Assembly: GCF_003323735.1 (NCBI RefSeq)
Contig: NZ_QOIM01000042.1
Span: 682,001-746,000, forward strand
Direction of reading: 5' to 3'
DNA: 64,000 nt
Origin: Streptomyces reniochalinae
GTDB lineage: Bacteria; Actinomycetota; Actinomycetes; Streptomycetales; Streptomycetaceae
Position 1 is the stretch's first letter; the number at the start of each line of letters is the position of its first letter. This document shows positions 1-7,701 of this stretch, one piece after another. A program made the position numbers and the translations under genes. Under the pieces are notes generated by a model. It had not been told where the DNA came from. It saw only the letters and a program-made list of their open reading frames with translations, and made no database searches.

Positions 1-465
1 AGCGGGGGTCAGCGCCACCAGGGCGACCGCGGGCGGGGAGTTCTCGCCGGTCACCACCCGGACGACGGCGAGCACCCCGACGAGCGTGAGCCAGTCGTGC
101 ACCGTCGCCAGCAGTCCCCTGGTCTCGCCCAGCCAGCGGCGGCCGTACCGCTGGTGGGCGGCCAGCACGCCGAGCCAGCATCCGCCGACCGTCGCCGTCG
201 CGGCGGCCGTGTGCGCCTGCGACGCCTGGTGGAAGAGCAGTGCCACGGGCAGCGTGCCTCCGACGGCGTCGGCTGCCAGCGCGACGGGCCGGTACCAGCC
301 GCACTTCTCCCGGCTGGCGGTGACGTCTCCGGCCGCGATGTCGTCCCTGTGCCTGCCACCGGTGCGGCCGGCTTCGACCGGTGCCGGTACGGCTCCGGGC
401 CTTCTGCCGGGCTCCGGCTCGGCCGGCTCCCCCAGCTCGGACACAAACGCGAAGTCGCGCCGCAT
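1..465 (-). CDS. Probable membrane sugar transferase, N-terminal part (runs off the window)
   Basis: The frame opens at ATG 465, five bases after a run of six G on the coding strand, and stays open for 155 codons to the window edge, so only the N-terminus is visible. The first 50 residues are polar and rich in Pro, Gly and Glu. From about residue 65 hydrophobic segments alternate with basic loops, for example LPVALLF, WLGVLAAHQ and LTLVGVLAVV, followed by a periplasm-like GENSPPA turn. This resembles the N-terminal membrane half of streptomycete polyprenyl-phosphate sugar transferases that start exopolysaccharide synthesis. The catalytic domain lies outside the window, so the family assignment is tentative. 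Confidence 0.5.
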   Translation of the reverse strand, partial: MRRDFAFVSELGEPAEPEPGRRPGAVPAPVEAGRTGGRHRDDIAAGDVTASREKCGWYRPVALAADAVGGTLPVALLFHQASQAHTAAATATVGGCWLGVLAAHQRYGRRWLGETRGLLATVHDWLTLVGVLAVVRVVTGENSPPAVALVALTPA

Positions 466-694
466 GAACCCCCCAGGTACGCGGAACCCCCACACAGCGC
501 ACAGAACCGCCACGTTTGTGGTGAGGCGCCGACATCCACCAGACCTTAAGGCATATGAGTACGCTGCGTGGCCATCTGCTCACTTCCTCGCAAGAAGTGC
601 GGAGAGTGCGGTGGGGGTTGTAGCACAGTGCGCGTATATTCCGGGTGATTCGTCGTAGAAGATCGCCGCCGGGACCCACCGCCGTGCCGAGCGC

Positions 695-722
695 TTGACC
701 TTGACGTCAGCGGCAGGGTTCG
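695..722 (+). promoter_or_regulatory. Candidate MerR-type promoter/operator of the SDR gene
   Basis: A TTGACC hexamer (695-700) overlaps an imperfect dyad at 698-719, with ACC at one end and GGT at the other, 12-33 bases before the SDR start. MerR regulators bind such dyads within a long-spaced promoter, and a merR-like gene follows the SDR gene. No clear -10 hexamer is visible, so this is an inference from layout. Confidence 0.3.
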
Positions 723-733
723 AGGATGCGGAC

Positions 734-1531
734 ATGACCGAGAACACCTCACCCTCCGGCTCCGCCTCCCGCCCAGGCGACGGTCCGCGCACCGTCGTCG
801 TCACCGGTGCGGGAACCGGGATCGGCCGGGCCACCGCCCGCGCGTTCGCCGCCAACGGCTCCCACGTCATCGCCGTGGGCCGCCGGGCGGAGCCGCTGCG
901 CGAGGCGGCCGCCGAACCGGGCTCCGGCACGATCACGCCCGTATCCGCCGACATCACCGCCCCGCACGCGCCGGACCGCATCGTCGAGGCGGCGCTCCAG
1001 GCGACGGGCCGGCTCGACGTGCTGGTCAACAACGCCGCCGTGGTCGGCGACGAGAGCCTGGGCGGCTACACCCCCGCCGGGATAGAGTGGCAGCTCACCA
1101 CCAATCTCACCGCCCCCGTCCTGCTGACGCAGGCGGCGCTGCCCGCGCTGCGGACGGCACCGGCGGGCGGCGTGATCCTCAACGTCAGCACAGCGCTCGG
1201 GCAGCGCGCCTGGCCGGGCAACTCCCTCTACGCCGCGACGAAGGGGGCCCTCGAGGTGCTCACCCGCGGCTGGGCGGTGGACCTGGCGGCGGACGGCATC
1301 CGGGTCGCCGCCGTCGCCCCGGGCGCCATCGACACCCCCATCGGGGAACACCGCGGCCTCGATGCGGAGCGGCGGGCGGCCCTCAGGAAGTGGCAGATCG
1401 GCCACACCCCGCTCGGCCGCGTCGGCAGGCCCGAGGAGGTCGCCTCCGTGCTCGTCCAACTGGCCTCGGACAAGGCCGCGTTCGTCACCGGGGTCGTGCT
1501 GCCCGTGGACGGCGGCGCGGTGGTGGCGTGA
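734..1531 (+). CDS. SDR family NAD(P)-dependent oxidoreductase
   Basis: A 265-residue classical short-chain dehydrogenase. The Rossmann nucleotide-binding motif TGAGTGIG lies at residues 24-31, the NNAA motif at 99-102, and the catalytic Ser152-Tyr166-Lys170 set in the S-T-A-L and YAATK context. The C-terminal PVDGG element is typical of FabG-like enzymes. The substrate cannot be told from sequence. ATG 734 is preferred over an upstream TTG (695) because GAGG at 722-725 has suitable spacing and the extra 13 residues look non-native. A MerR-type regulator follows 59 bp downstream in the same direction, so the pair may form a self-controlled, ligand-inducible unit. Confidence 0.9.
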   Translation: MTENTSPSGSASRPGDGPRTVVVTGAGTGIGRATARAFAANGSHVIAVGRRAEPLREAAAEPGSGTITPVSADITAPHAPDRIVEAALQATGRLDVLVNNAAVVGDESLGGYTPAGIEWQLTTNLTAPVLLTQAALPALRTAPAGGVILNVSTALGQRAWPGNSLYAATKGALEVLTRGWAVDLAADGIRVAAVAPGAIDTPIGEHRGLDAERRAALRKWQIGHTPLGRVGRPEEVASVLVQLASDKAAFVTGVVLPVDGGAVVA

Positions 1532-1590
1532 GGCGCGTGGTACCACTGTCCAAGGTACGTTCCACTGGGCCCGGCGGAGGGGGAGCCTCG

Positions 1591-1959
1591 GTGCGCATCG
1601 GTGAACTGGCACGGCGGACGGGGACCACGGCGCGGGCACTGCGCCACTACGAGCAGGCGGATCTCCTCACCTCGGAGCGAGCCGCCAACGGCTACCGCGT
1701 CTACCACGCGTCCGCCGAAGTGCGTATCCGCAACATCCGCCATCTCATCGACGCCGGGCTGACGCTGGAGGACGTCGGCTTCTTCGCCGCCTGCCTGGAC
1801 GGCGACATCACCGCCGGTGCGCCCTCCCCCGAGGGACTGCGCGTCGTCGAGGAACGGCTCGCCGTCCTGGAAGCCCGCATCGCCGCCCACACCGAGGCCC
1901 GCGACCGGCTGCGCGACGCACTGAGCCGGGCGGCCGCCGTGAGACGGCCGGCCGCCTGA
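1591..1959 (+). CDS. MerR family transcriptional regulator
   Basis: A 122-residue protein starting at GTG 1591 behind a strong GGAGGGGGAG site (1576-1585). Residues 1-70 form the MerR winged helix: RIGELARRTG, then TARALRHYEQADLL, then NGYRVY. The C-terminal half is a coiled-coil dimerisation helix (EERLAVLEARIAAHTEARDR). No metal-binding cysteine set is present, so it belongs with organic-ligand or stress MerR proteins and not with CueR/SoxR types. A GTACC...GGTAC dyad (1540-1544 and 1554-1558) lies between it and the SDR gene and could be an autoregulatory site. It probably controls the upstream SDR gene. Confidence 0.9.
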   Translation: MRIGELARRTGTTARALRHYEQADLLTSERAANGYRVYHASAEVRIRNIRHLIDAGLTLEDVGFFAACLDGDITAGAPSPEGLRVVEERLAVLEARIAAHTEARDRLRDALSRAAAVRRPAA

Positions 1960-2041
1960 GGGGCCCCCGGCCGTGCCCTTTCGCCGGGGCACCCCCGTCG
2001 GCGTGTCGTTCCCTTTGACGGATGACGCTCCCGCAGCGCGC

Positions 2042-2117
2042 CGCGCCGGGTACCCCCTCTTCCATGCGTCACCCCCTTAGGCGGTGACGCATGGAAGAGG
2101 GGGTACCCCGTGGCGCG
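2042..2117. terminator. Very long perfect hairpin between merR and rtcB
   Basis: Arms 2048-2073 and 2083-2108 are exact reverse complements over 26 bp with a 9-nt loop (CCCTTAGGC). Outside a 3-nt bulge the pairing continues through CGCGCC (2042-2047) and GGCGCG (2112-2117). It sits between two convergent genes and would stop transcription from both sides. Confidence 0.75.
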
Positions 2118-2132
2118 GGGCCGGTCTCCGCG

Positions 2133-3326
2133 TCATCCCTTCACGCACACGACCTGCTTCAGCTTGGCGACGACCTCCACCAGGTCGCGCTGCTGGTCGA
2201 TGACGCGCTCGATCGGCTTGTACGCACCGGGGATCTCGTCCACCACCCCCGCGTCCTTGCGGCACTCGACGCCCCGTGTCTGCTCCGCCAGATCCTGCTC
2301 GGAGAACCGGCGCTTGGCCGCGTTCCTGCTCATACGCCGGCCTGCGCCGTGCGAGGCCGAGTTGAACGACGCCGCGTTCCCCAGGCCCTTGACGATGTAG
2401 GAGCCGGTGCCCATCGAACCGGGGATGATGCCGTACTCGCCGCCGCCCGCACGGATGGCGCCCTTGCGGGTGACGAGGAGCTCCATACCGTCGTAGCGCT
2501 CCTCCGCCACGTAGTTGTGGTGGCAGGAGATCGTCTCGTCGAAGACCGGCTTCGCCTTCTTGAACTCCTTGCGCACGACGTCCTTGAGCAGGCCCATCAT
2601 CAGCGCACGGTTGTGCTTGGCGTACTCCTGCGCCCAGAACAGGTCGTGCCGGTAGGCCCCCATCTGCGGGGTGTCAGCGACGAAGACCGCCAGGTCGCGG
2701 TCGACCAGTCCCTGGTTGTGCGGCAGCTTCTGAGCCACCCCGATGTGGAAGTCCGCGAGCTCCTTGCCGATGTTGCGCGAACCCGAGTGCAGCATCAGCC
2801 ACACCTGGTCCTCGGTGTCGAGACACACCTCGATGAAGTGGTTGCCCCCGCCGAGCGTGCCCATCTGCTTGGTGGCGCGCTCCTGCCGGAACCGTACGGA
2901 CTCTGCCACGCCGCCGAACCGCGCCCAAAAGTCCTCCCACCCGTTGGTCGGCAGCCCGTGGACGCGGCCGGGCTCCACCGGCTCGTCGTGCATCCCGCGG
3001 CCGACCGGAATGGCCTGCTCGACCCGCGAGCGCAGCCGTGAGAGGTCACCGGGCAGGTCGTTCGCGGTCAGCGACGCCCGCACGGCGGACATGCCGCACC
3101 CGATGTCGACGCCCACCGCCGCCGGGCAGACCGCCCCGTGCATCGCGATGACGGACCCGACCGTGGCGCCCTTCCCGTAGTGCACGTCCGGCATCACCGC
3201 GAGGCCCTTGATCCAGGGCAGGGTCGCGACGTTCTGCAACTGCCGCAGGGCCGCGTCCTCCACGGACGCCGGGTCCGCCCACATGCGGATCGGCACCCGT
3301 GCCCCGGGCATCTCGACGTGACTCAT
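2133..3326 (-). CDS. rtcB: RtcB family RNA ligase
   Basis: A 397-residue RtcB protein, which joins 2',3'-cyclic phosphate or 3'-phosphate RNA ends to 5'-OH ends using GTP and Mn2+. Visible active-site features are Asp74 and Cys77 in GVDIGCGMS, Asn162-His163 in GGGNHFIEV, His180 in HSGSRN, His269/270, and the guanylylated His326 in SASHGAGR. ATG 3326 is chosen because MSHVEMPGARVPI is the usual N-terminus of actinobacterial members and GGGGGAG lies just upstream; the open frame continues farther but without family similarity. No archease or RtcR gene is adjacent. The physiological RNA target is unknown. Confidence 0.93.
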   Translation of the reverse strand: MSHVEMPGARVPIRMWADPASVEDAALRQLQNVATLPWIKGLAVMPDVHYGKGATVGSVIAMHGAVCPAAVGVDIGCGMSAVRASLTANDLPGDLSRLRSRVEQAIPVGRGMHDEPVEPGRVHGLPTNGWEDFWARFGGVAESVRFRQERATKQMGTLGGGNHFIEVCLDTEDQVWLMLHSGSRNIGKELADFHIGVAQKLPHNQGLVDRDLAVFVADTPQMGAYRHDLFWAQEYAKHNRALMMGLLKDVVRKEFKKAKPVFDETISCHHNYVAEERYDGMELLVTRKGAIRAGGGEYGIIPGSMGTGSYIVKGLGNAASFNSASHGAGRRMSRNAAKRRFSEQDLAEQTRGVECRKDAGVVDEIPGAYKPIERVIDQQRDLVEVVAKLKQVVCVKG

Positions 3327-3655
3327 GACTGACCAACTCCCCCGAAACCGCTCGGTGACTTCCGGCGCGACGTCCGCGCGCACGCGCACGCGACGTCCGC
3401 GCAAACGAGCAAACACACACGTGAACCGCGCGTGAACCGCCAGGCGCCGCCGCGGTCGTGCGGCCCGGCGCTCACCCATTGTGCGCTCCGGTGCACCCGC
3501 GACGGCAAAGGATTTTCGGCCTGGAGCGGCGGTGGAGAGCACGGATGCCGGTGGCCCGGAACCGTTGCCTTGCACAGGGGTGTCTCCCCAAGTTGAAATC
3601 GGATCCTCTTGGTACGGATCTTGTTGGTAATGACGGAGTGACGGGGGAGGCAACA
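3327..3655. promoter_or_regulatory. Divergent intergenic region with paired direct repeats
   Basis: This 329-bp gap separates rtcB from the first WXG cassette and must hold both promoters. It contains two exact copies of CGCGACGTCCGCGC (3366-3379 and 3389-3402, 23 bp apart) and a double CGTGAACCGC (3420-3429, 3431-3440). A TTGAAA hexamer lies at 3593-3598 upstream of the cassette start, but no convincing -10 partner was found. Confidence 0.35.
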
Positions 3656-4105
3656 GTGGCTTTCGAGGAGTGGGAGCAGGCCAAGGCGAACGCCGCCGCC
3701 GCGGGGGACGACACCCGCATGCAACTCGCCGGGCGCCCGGCCGCGGGCGGCTCGGGCGGGAACGGCGGCGCGTCGGACCTCGTCGTCCACGACGACGAAC
3801 TGGGCAAGCTCGGCAACATGGCGTACGACCTGCGGCACCAGCTCGGTGTCGACGGCAAGCACGCGCGCCACGCCAGCTACGAGGCCGCCGGCTCACTGGC
3901 CGACGACGGCTTCGACATGGGCACGGCGCTGAGCGAGGCGTGCGACTCCTGGGACACCAAACTCAAGACGCTCGGCGACGCCTGCGGCCAGATCTCCAAC
4001 CACCTCGACTACTCGCGAGGCGCCCACGCCAAGGACGAGGACCGCATCACCTCGCAGATGTCCTCGATCGCGAAACTCGACGAGTACCTCAAGTACGACA
4101 AGTAG
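3656..4105 (+). CDS. WXG100-like small protein, cassette 1
   Basis: A 149-residue acidic, alpha-helical protein without signal peptide. GTG 3656 is chosen because GGGGGAGG (3643-3650) is 5 bases upstream. A Gly-rich stretch (residues 29-38) precedes DLVV, then helices including CDSWDTKLKTL near residue 98 in the place where WXG100 proteins have their turn. The same layout (xFEEW at the N-terminus, GG-rich linker, ADLVV, Gly-Ser turn, ALxxxxxxW, ISxxL) is found in the protein at 26133-26576. WXG100 proteins are small helical hairpins exported as dimers by type VII systems. Partner function with the 725-aa protein encoded 15 bp downstream is inferred from order and spacing. No known function. 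Confidence 0.75.
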   Translation: MAFEEWEQAKANAAAAGDDTRMQLAGRPAAGGSGGNGGASDLVVHDDELGKLGNMAYDLRHQLGVDGKHARHASYEAAGSLADDGFDMGTALSEACDSWDTKLKTLGDACGQISNHLDYSRGAHAKDEDRITSQMSSIAKLDEYLKYDK

Positions 4106-4120
4106 GGGGCGACGGGCGCC

Positions 4121-6298
4121 ATGGACATACCCACAGTGGGACAGCTGCGCGACCTGCGGCTGGGGAAACTCAACACCGCGATCACGGACTGGACGGAGAC
4201 GGTCGAGCGGCTCCGCACCCTCGCCACCGGTGAGGGGGGTAAGGGCGGCGGCGCCGGTGGAAACGGCGGCGGGGGCTCGAAGGGCGCCGGCGTGACCGCC
4301 ACAGGTCTCAGCTCCGCCGCGGCCAAGGCCACCTGGGCCGGCAAGAACGCCACCGTCACCAGGGAGTTCGTCACCAAGACCGCCACCCAGTTCTCCGAAC
4401 TGGTCGAGGAGGCCGAAGACGTCCTCGGCATCCTCAAGAGCGCTCGCAAAGCCTTCAAACAGCACAAGGAAGACCTGGAGACCGTCGTCACCGACGTCGC
4501 CAAGGACAACGTCTACGTCCACGACAACAACGCGGTGAAGGGCTCGGTGCCCTCCGGTGCCGCCGCGGGCGACGCGGACATCAAACCCCCCACCCAGGCA
4601 GAGCTCGACGCGGCCGAGAAGAGAGTCAAAAGAGTGCTGTGGGAGGCCGGCGAGAGCAACCGCATCGCGGCCCGCGAACTGCGCGCCATGGCCAAACGCA
4701 AGCACGACTTCTCCGGATCCGCGGCCGACTCCCTCAAGAAGGCCGACCGCAGACAGGGCAAGGCGGACGCCCAGTACTGGACGAAGCGCCTCAAGGACGG
4801 CGACGTCAAGGTGTGGGAGCTGGACGAGAAGGAACTCAAGAAGTTCAACGAGACCCTCCGCGACCAGCGCGACAACCCCGCCTTCACCGAGAACTTCGCC
4901 ACCGGCATGGGCGCCGAAGGCACCCTCCAGTTCTGGCGCGACCTGGCCGACCCCGGCCACGGCGACACCCCCACAGGCGACCGCGCCAAGCTGCTCGACC
5001 ACATCCAGGGCAACCTCAGCATGACCCTGGCCAACGCCACCCGCGTCGACAGCCCCGCGATGGCCAAGTGGGAGAACGACATCATCAACGCCGGCACCAA
5101 GCAGTTCGGCCACGAGGGCATCATGGCCAAGCCCTACGGCTTCCAGATCATGAGCAGCCTCATGGGCAAGGGCAAGTTCGACGACGGCTTCCTCGACAAG
5201 TACGGCGACGCCGTCTACAAGTTCGAACGCAGCAAGCCGGACGCCCCCTCCGCATGGGGACTGGTCGGCATGGGCACCGACCTCGACCCCGGCGACAAGT
5301 CCACCGGGGCCGACCCGATGACCGGCTACCTCAAGGCGCTCAGCCACAACCCCGACGCGGCGACCAGCGTCTTCGACGACCCCGACAGGGCCGACTACTT
5401 CCTCAAGGACCAGGACCACGGCGGTCGCGTCTGGTTCGACGAGGACCGGCCCGACAGCACGGGCCCCGACGACGGCGTCAAGCTGCCCTCCCGCGAGGCC
5501 CTCGGCGACGCGCTGTTCGCCGCGGGCAGCGGCATGAACCCCGACGACCCGGCCGCCGAGTACGTCAAGCACACCACCGCGCACAACGACGTGTTCGACA
5601 AGGCCCTGGACCGACTGGCCGGCCAGAAGGACGAGATGCCGGCCGAACTCCGCGACGACATGGCCAAACTCATCGGCAACCACGGCACAGACGCGCACCT
5701 GACCATGGGTGGCTCGGGCGAGGAGCAGACGCTCGACAGGGACGATCTCCTGGAGGTCTCCAAGCAGGTCTCCCGGGATCCGCACAGCTACCAGATCCTC
5801 AACGACGGTATGAACGCCGCGATGGTCCGGGACATCCACGCGGAGGCGGAGAGCCCCGAGGACAGCCTCGACCGCTCGGGCCGCACCGTCGGATTCCTGG
5901 AAGAGGCCCGCTACCAGGCGATCGGCGACAAGAAGGCCGCCGATCTCAAGGAAGCGGGCTGGGGCCCCACCGGTACCGGCGGCTACCTGGTGTTCGCCGA
6001 GGCGGCCTCGTTCCTCCCCGGCGGCGGGCACGCCGCCAACGCGGCGTTCGGCCTCAGCAAGATGCTCGTCGAGGACGAGACCGCCCGCATCGAGGCGGGC
6101 GTCTCGGGCGACAACAAGGACGTCGCCGAGCTCCAACAGCAGCGGTTGCAGGGGCTTAAGGACGAGTGGTACCGCACGAACTCCGACTGGGCGCGCCAGC
6201 ACGACGGGTACTCCGAGGACCACGGATCCTGGTCCAAGATCGACGCTGCGGCGAACGACGGCAAGGCCAACGCCCGGGAGGATTCGGGAGACCAGTGA
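4121..6298 (+). CDS. Large WXG-domain protein of unknown function, cassette 1
   Basis: A 725-residue hydrophilic protein with no signal peptide or membrane segment. Residues 1-125 look like an extended WXG100 hairpin: two long helices, the turn TWAGKNA near residue 68, and a 17-residue Gly-rich insert (about 40-56) before it. The rest is a long helical region (LQFWRDLAD, then GYLKALSHNP, DYFLKD, LGDALFAAG, DLLEVSKQVSRDPHSYQIL). The pattern of GYLKALSHNPDAA and DPHSYQ-type motifs recurs in the protein at 26587-28989 and may correspond to the actinobacterial DUF6571 class, which I cannot confirm here. It lies 15 bp after the small WXG gene and overlaps the lipoprotein start by 4 bp, so the three are one operon. 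Type VII export is an inference. Confidence 0.85.
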   Translation: MDIPTVGQLRDLRLGKLNTAITDWTETVERLRTLATGEGGKGGGAGGNGGGGSKGAGVTATGLSSAAAKATWAGKNATVTREFVTKTATQFSELVEEAEDVLGILKSARKAFKQHKEDLETVVTDVAKDNVYVHDNNAVKGSVPSGAAAGDADIKPPTQAELDAAEKRVKRVLWEAGESNRIAARELRAMAKRKHDFSGSAADSLKKADRRQGKADAQYWTKRLKDGDVKVWELDEKELKKFNETLRDQRDNPAFTENFATGMGAEGTLQFWRDLADPGHGDTPTGDRAKLLDHIQGNLSMTLANATRVDSPAMAKWENDIINAGTKQFGHEGIMAKPYGFQIMSSLMGKGKFDDGFLDKYGDAVYKFERSKPDAPSAWGLVGMGTDLDPGDKSTGADPMTGYLKALSHNPDAATSVFDDPDRADYFLKDQDHGGRVWFDEDRPDSTGPDDGVKLPSREALGDALFAAGSGMNPDDPAAEYVKHTTAHNDVFDKALDRLAGQKDEMPAELRDDMAKLIGNHGTDAHLTMGGSGEEQTLDRDDLLEVSKQVSRDPHSYQILNDGMNAAMVRDIHAEAESPEDSLDRSGRTVGFLEEARYQAIGDKKAADLKEAGWGPTGTGGYLVFAEAASFLPGGGHAANAAFGLSKMLVEDETARIEAGVSGDNKDVAELQQQRLQGLKDEWYRTNSDWARQHDGYSEDHGSWSKIDAAANDGKANAREDSGDQ

Positions 6299-6846
6299 AC
6301 ACGCCCACCACACGAAAGACCGCAGCGGTGGCACTCGCCGCCGCGGGCCTTCTCTCCCTCGCCGGCTGCTCCGGTGGGGGACGCGAGTACGCCGTCCCCC
6401 ACCGGATCTGCGACGTGCCGATGCCCGGCAGCGTGGTCGAGCCGCTGCTCCCGGACGGGGAGAAACTGCACCAGTCCCGGCGCCTGATCGACGACGACGG
6501 GACCGTGACCGGCTGCCAGACAGTCGTCGTCGACGGTCCGCTCGCCGTGAGCGTCGACATCACCGAGCTGGACGAACCGCTCACCGAGGACGACCGCCAC
6601 AGCTCCCTGGAATCACTGGAGCACGCCCGGAACGTCCACATGAGCGGAACCCACTGGGCCGTACAGGGAGACAACCGTCTCCACCTGTCCACCCCCTGCG
6701 GCACGAAAGCGGCCGACTCCCTCTCCTTCCGCTTCTCCTTCGCCGAAAAAGCAGAAGGCGCGGAGGTCACCCGCGACACCACCCTCCGGTTCGCGAAGGA
6801 ATTCGTCCAGGGAGAAAAGAAGAAGGAGGGCTGCACCGTGCGCTGA
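6295..6846 (+). CDS. REYAVP lipoprotein, cassette 1
   Basis: A 183-residue lipoprotein starting at GTG 6295, which overlaps the stop of the upstream gene as GTGA, with CGGGAG at 6285-6290. The signal peptide ends in LSLAGC (Cys24). Right after the lipidated Cys comes SGGGREYAVP and then a second Cys at residue 39 (HRICDVP). Two further Cys lie at about 67 and 131, and the last near the C-terminus. The lipoprotein at 28997-29596 has the same REYAVPxxxC block at the same place, plus matching PxGExL and VDG segments, so the two are paralogues. It would sit on the outer face of the membrane and may receive or retain the WXG partner. Function unknown. Confidence 0.85.
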   Translation: MNTPTTRKTAAVALAAAGLLSLAGCSGGGREYAVPHRICDVPMPGSVVEPLLPDGEKLHQSRRLIDDDGTVTGCQTVVVDGPLAVSVDITELDEPLTEDDRHSSLESLEHARNVHMSGTHWAVQGDNRLHLSTPCGTKAADSLSFRFSFAEKAEGAEVTRDTTLRFAKEFVQGEKKKEGCTVR

Positions 6847-6860
6847 GTGGGCAGCCCTCC
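6825..6860. terminator. Hairpin overlapping the end of cassette 1
   Basis: GGAGGGCTGC (6825-6834) and GCAGCCCTCC (6851-6860) pair perfectly around a 16-nt loop that contains the lipoprotein stop codon. It can terminate the cassette and the convergent heme oxygenase transcript. Confidence 0.6.
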
Positions 6861-6874
6861 CGTGGTGATGGGAT

Positions 6875-7549
6875 TCAGGCGGACAGGGGGAAGCGGGCGC
6901 CGAGCTCGCGGAAGACGGCCACGTTGAGGGTGAACGCGTTCTTGCACTCGTCCACGATGCGGTGCTGCTCCAGTTCGTCGCAGGGGAGCGCGTCCAGCAG
7001 CGCGCGGTATTCGCGTTTGAACGCGGCGGGATTGCCGATGCGGTCGAAGACGTAGAAGCGGACGCCGTCGCCCTTGTGCGCGAAGCCCCAGGTCTTCTCG
7101 GCGGTGGCCCGGACGACCTGGCCGCCGGAGAGGTCGCCGAGGTAGCGGGTGTAGTGGTGGGCGACGTAGCCGCCGGGCCACTCGCGGGCGACCTGGGCGA
7201 TGCGGTCGGCGTAGGCGGCGGTGGCCGGCAGGGGTGACACGGTCCTGCGCCAGGCCGTCTCGCCTGCGTGCAGGTGGGCCAGGTCGCGTTCCAGCGCGGG
7301 CAGCCGGAGGAGTTCGTCACGGAGGAAGGGCCCGGCCACCGGGTCGTCGGCCAGGGCGGGCGCGGCGCTTTCCAGCGCGCTGTAGATGAACCAGAGCTGT
7401 TCGGTGTAGCGGGTGTACGCGGCCACGCCGAGCCCCCCGCCGAGCATGTCGCTCATGAAGGTCGAGGTGTTGGCCTCGGTGTGCAGGCTTTGCGAGGCGG
7501 TGCGGATGCGGGTGGAGAAGTCCGTCGCGGGCGAGGAGGCGGAGGACAC
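6875..7549 (-). CDS. Heme oxygenase (biliverdin-producing)
   Basis: A 224-residue HO-1/HmuO-type heme oxygenase, which cleaves heme to biliverdin, CO and Fe2+. The proximal heme ligand is His23 in SLHTEANTS, and the distal helix has the flexible glycine motif GDLSGGQ (138-144) after HHYTRYL. Length is standard for the family. The start is GTG 7549, with GGGAG upstream. A CTTAGG/CCTAAG iron-box dyad lies 63-78 bp upstream, so derepression under iron limitation by a DmdR/IdeR-type repressor is likely. No heme uptake genes adjoin it, so the gene seems to be an independent iron-scavenging unit. Confidence 0.93.
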   Translation of the reverse strand: MSSASSPATDFSTRIRTASQSLHTEANTSTFMSDMLGGGLGVAAYTRYTEQLWFIYSALESAAPALADDPVAGPFLRDELLRLPALERDLAHLHAGETAWRRTVSPLPATAAYADRIAQVAREWPGGYVAHHYTRYLGDLSGGQVVRATAEKTWGFAHKGDGVRFYVFDRIGNPAAFKREYRALLDALPCDELEQHRIVDECKNAFTLNVAVFRELGARFPLSA

Positions 7550-7611
7550 AGCTGGCTCCCGTGGGTGGACGGCGTCGGGCGTGGGTGCGCCGACAGGGAG
7601 CGATCCTGCTA

Positions 7612-7627
7612 CTTAGGCTTACCTAAG
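7612..7627 (-). promoter_or_regulatory. Iron box (DmdR/IdeR-type operator) of heme oxygenase
   Basis: CTTAGG, a CTTA spacer and CCTAAG form a perfect 6-bp inverted repeat upstream of the heme oxygenase gene. The core TTAGGCT...ACCTAA matches most of the actinobacterial iron-box consensus TTAGGTTAGGCTAACCTAA. The match and the gene function together support the call. Confidence 0.75.
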
Positions 7628-7701
7628 TCAAGCAGTTGCCGACACCCTGTCGGGAAACCCGTACCCCGCTGTCCGCGCGGGAATGCGCCCGGGCGCGCGC
7701 C

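Noticed and set aside
3893..6334. Very long antisense open frame opposite the 725-aa cassette 1 protein
   Set aside because: It exists because the sense strand has GC-rich third positions; its Val/Leu/Gly-biased translation has no family features, while the sense frame has start, ribosome site and operon context.
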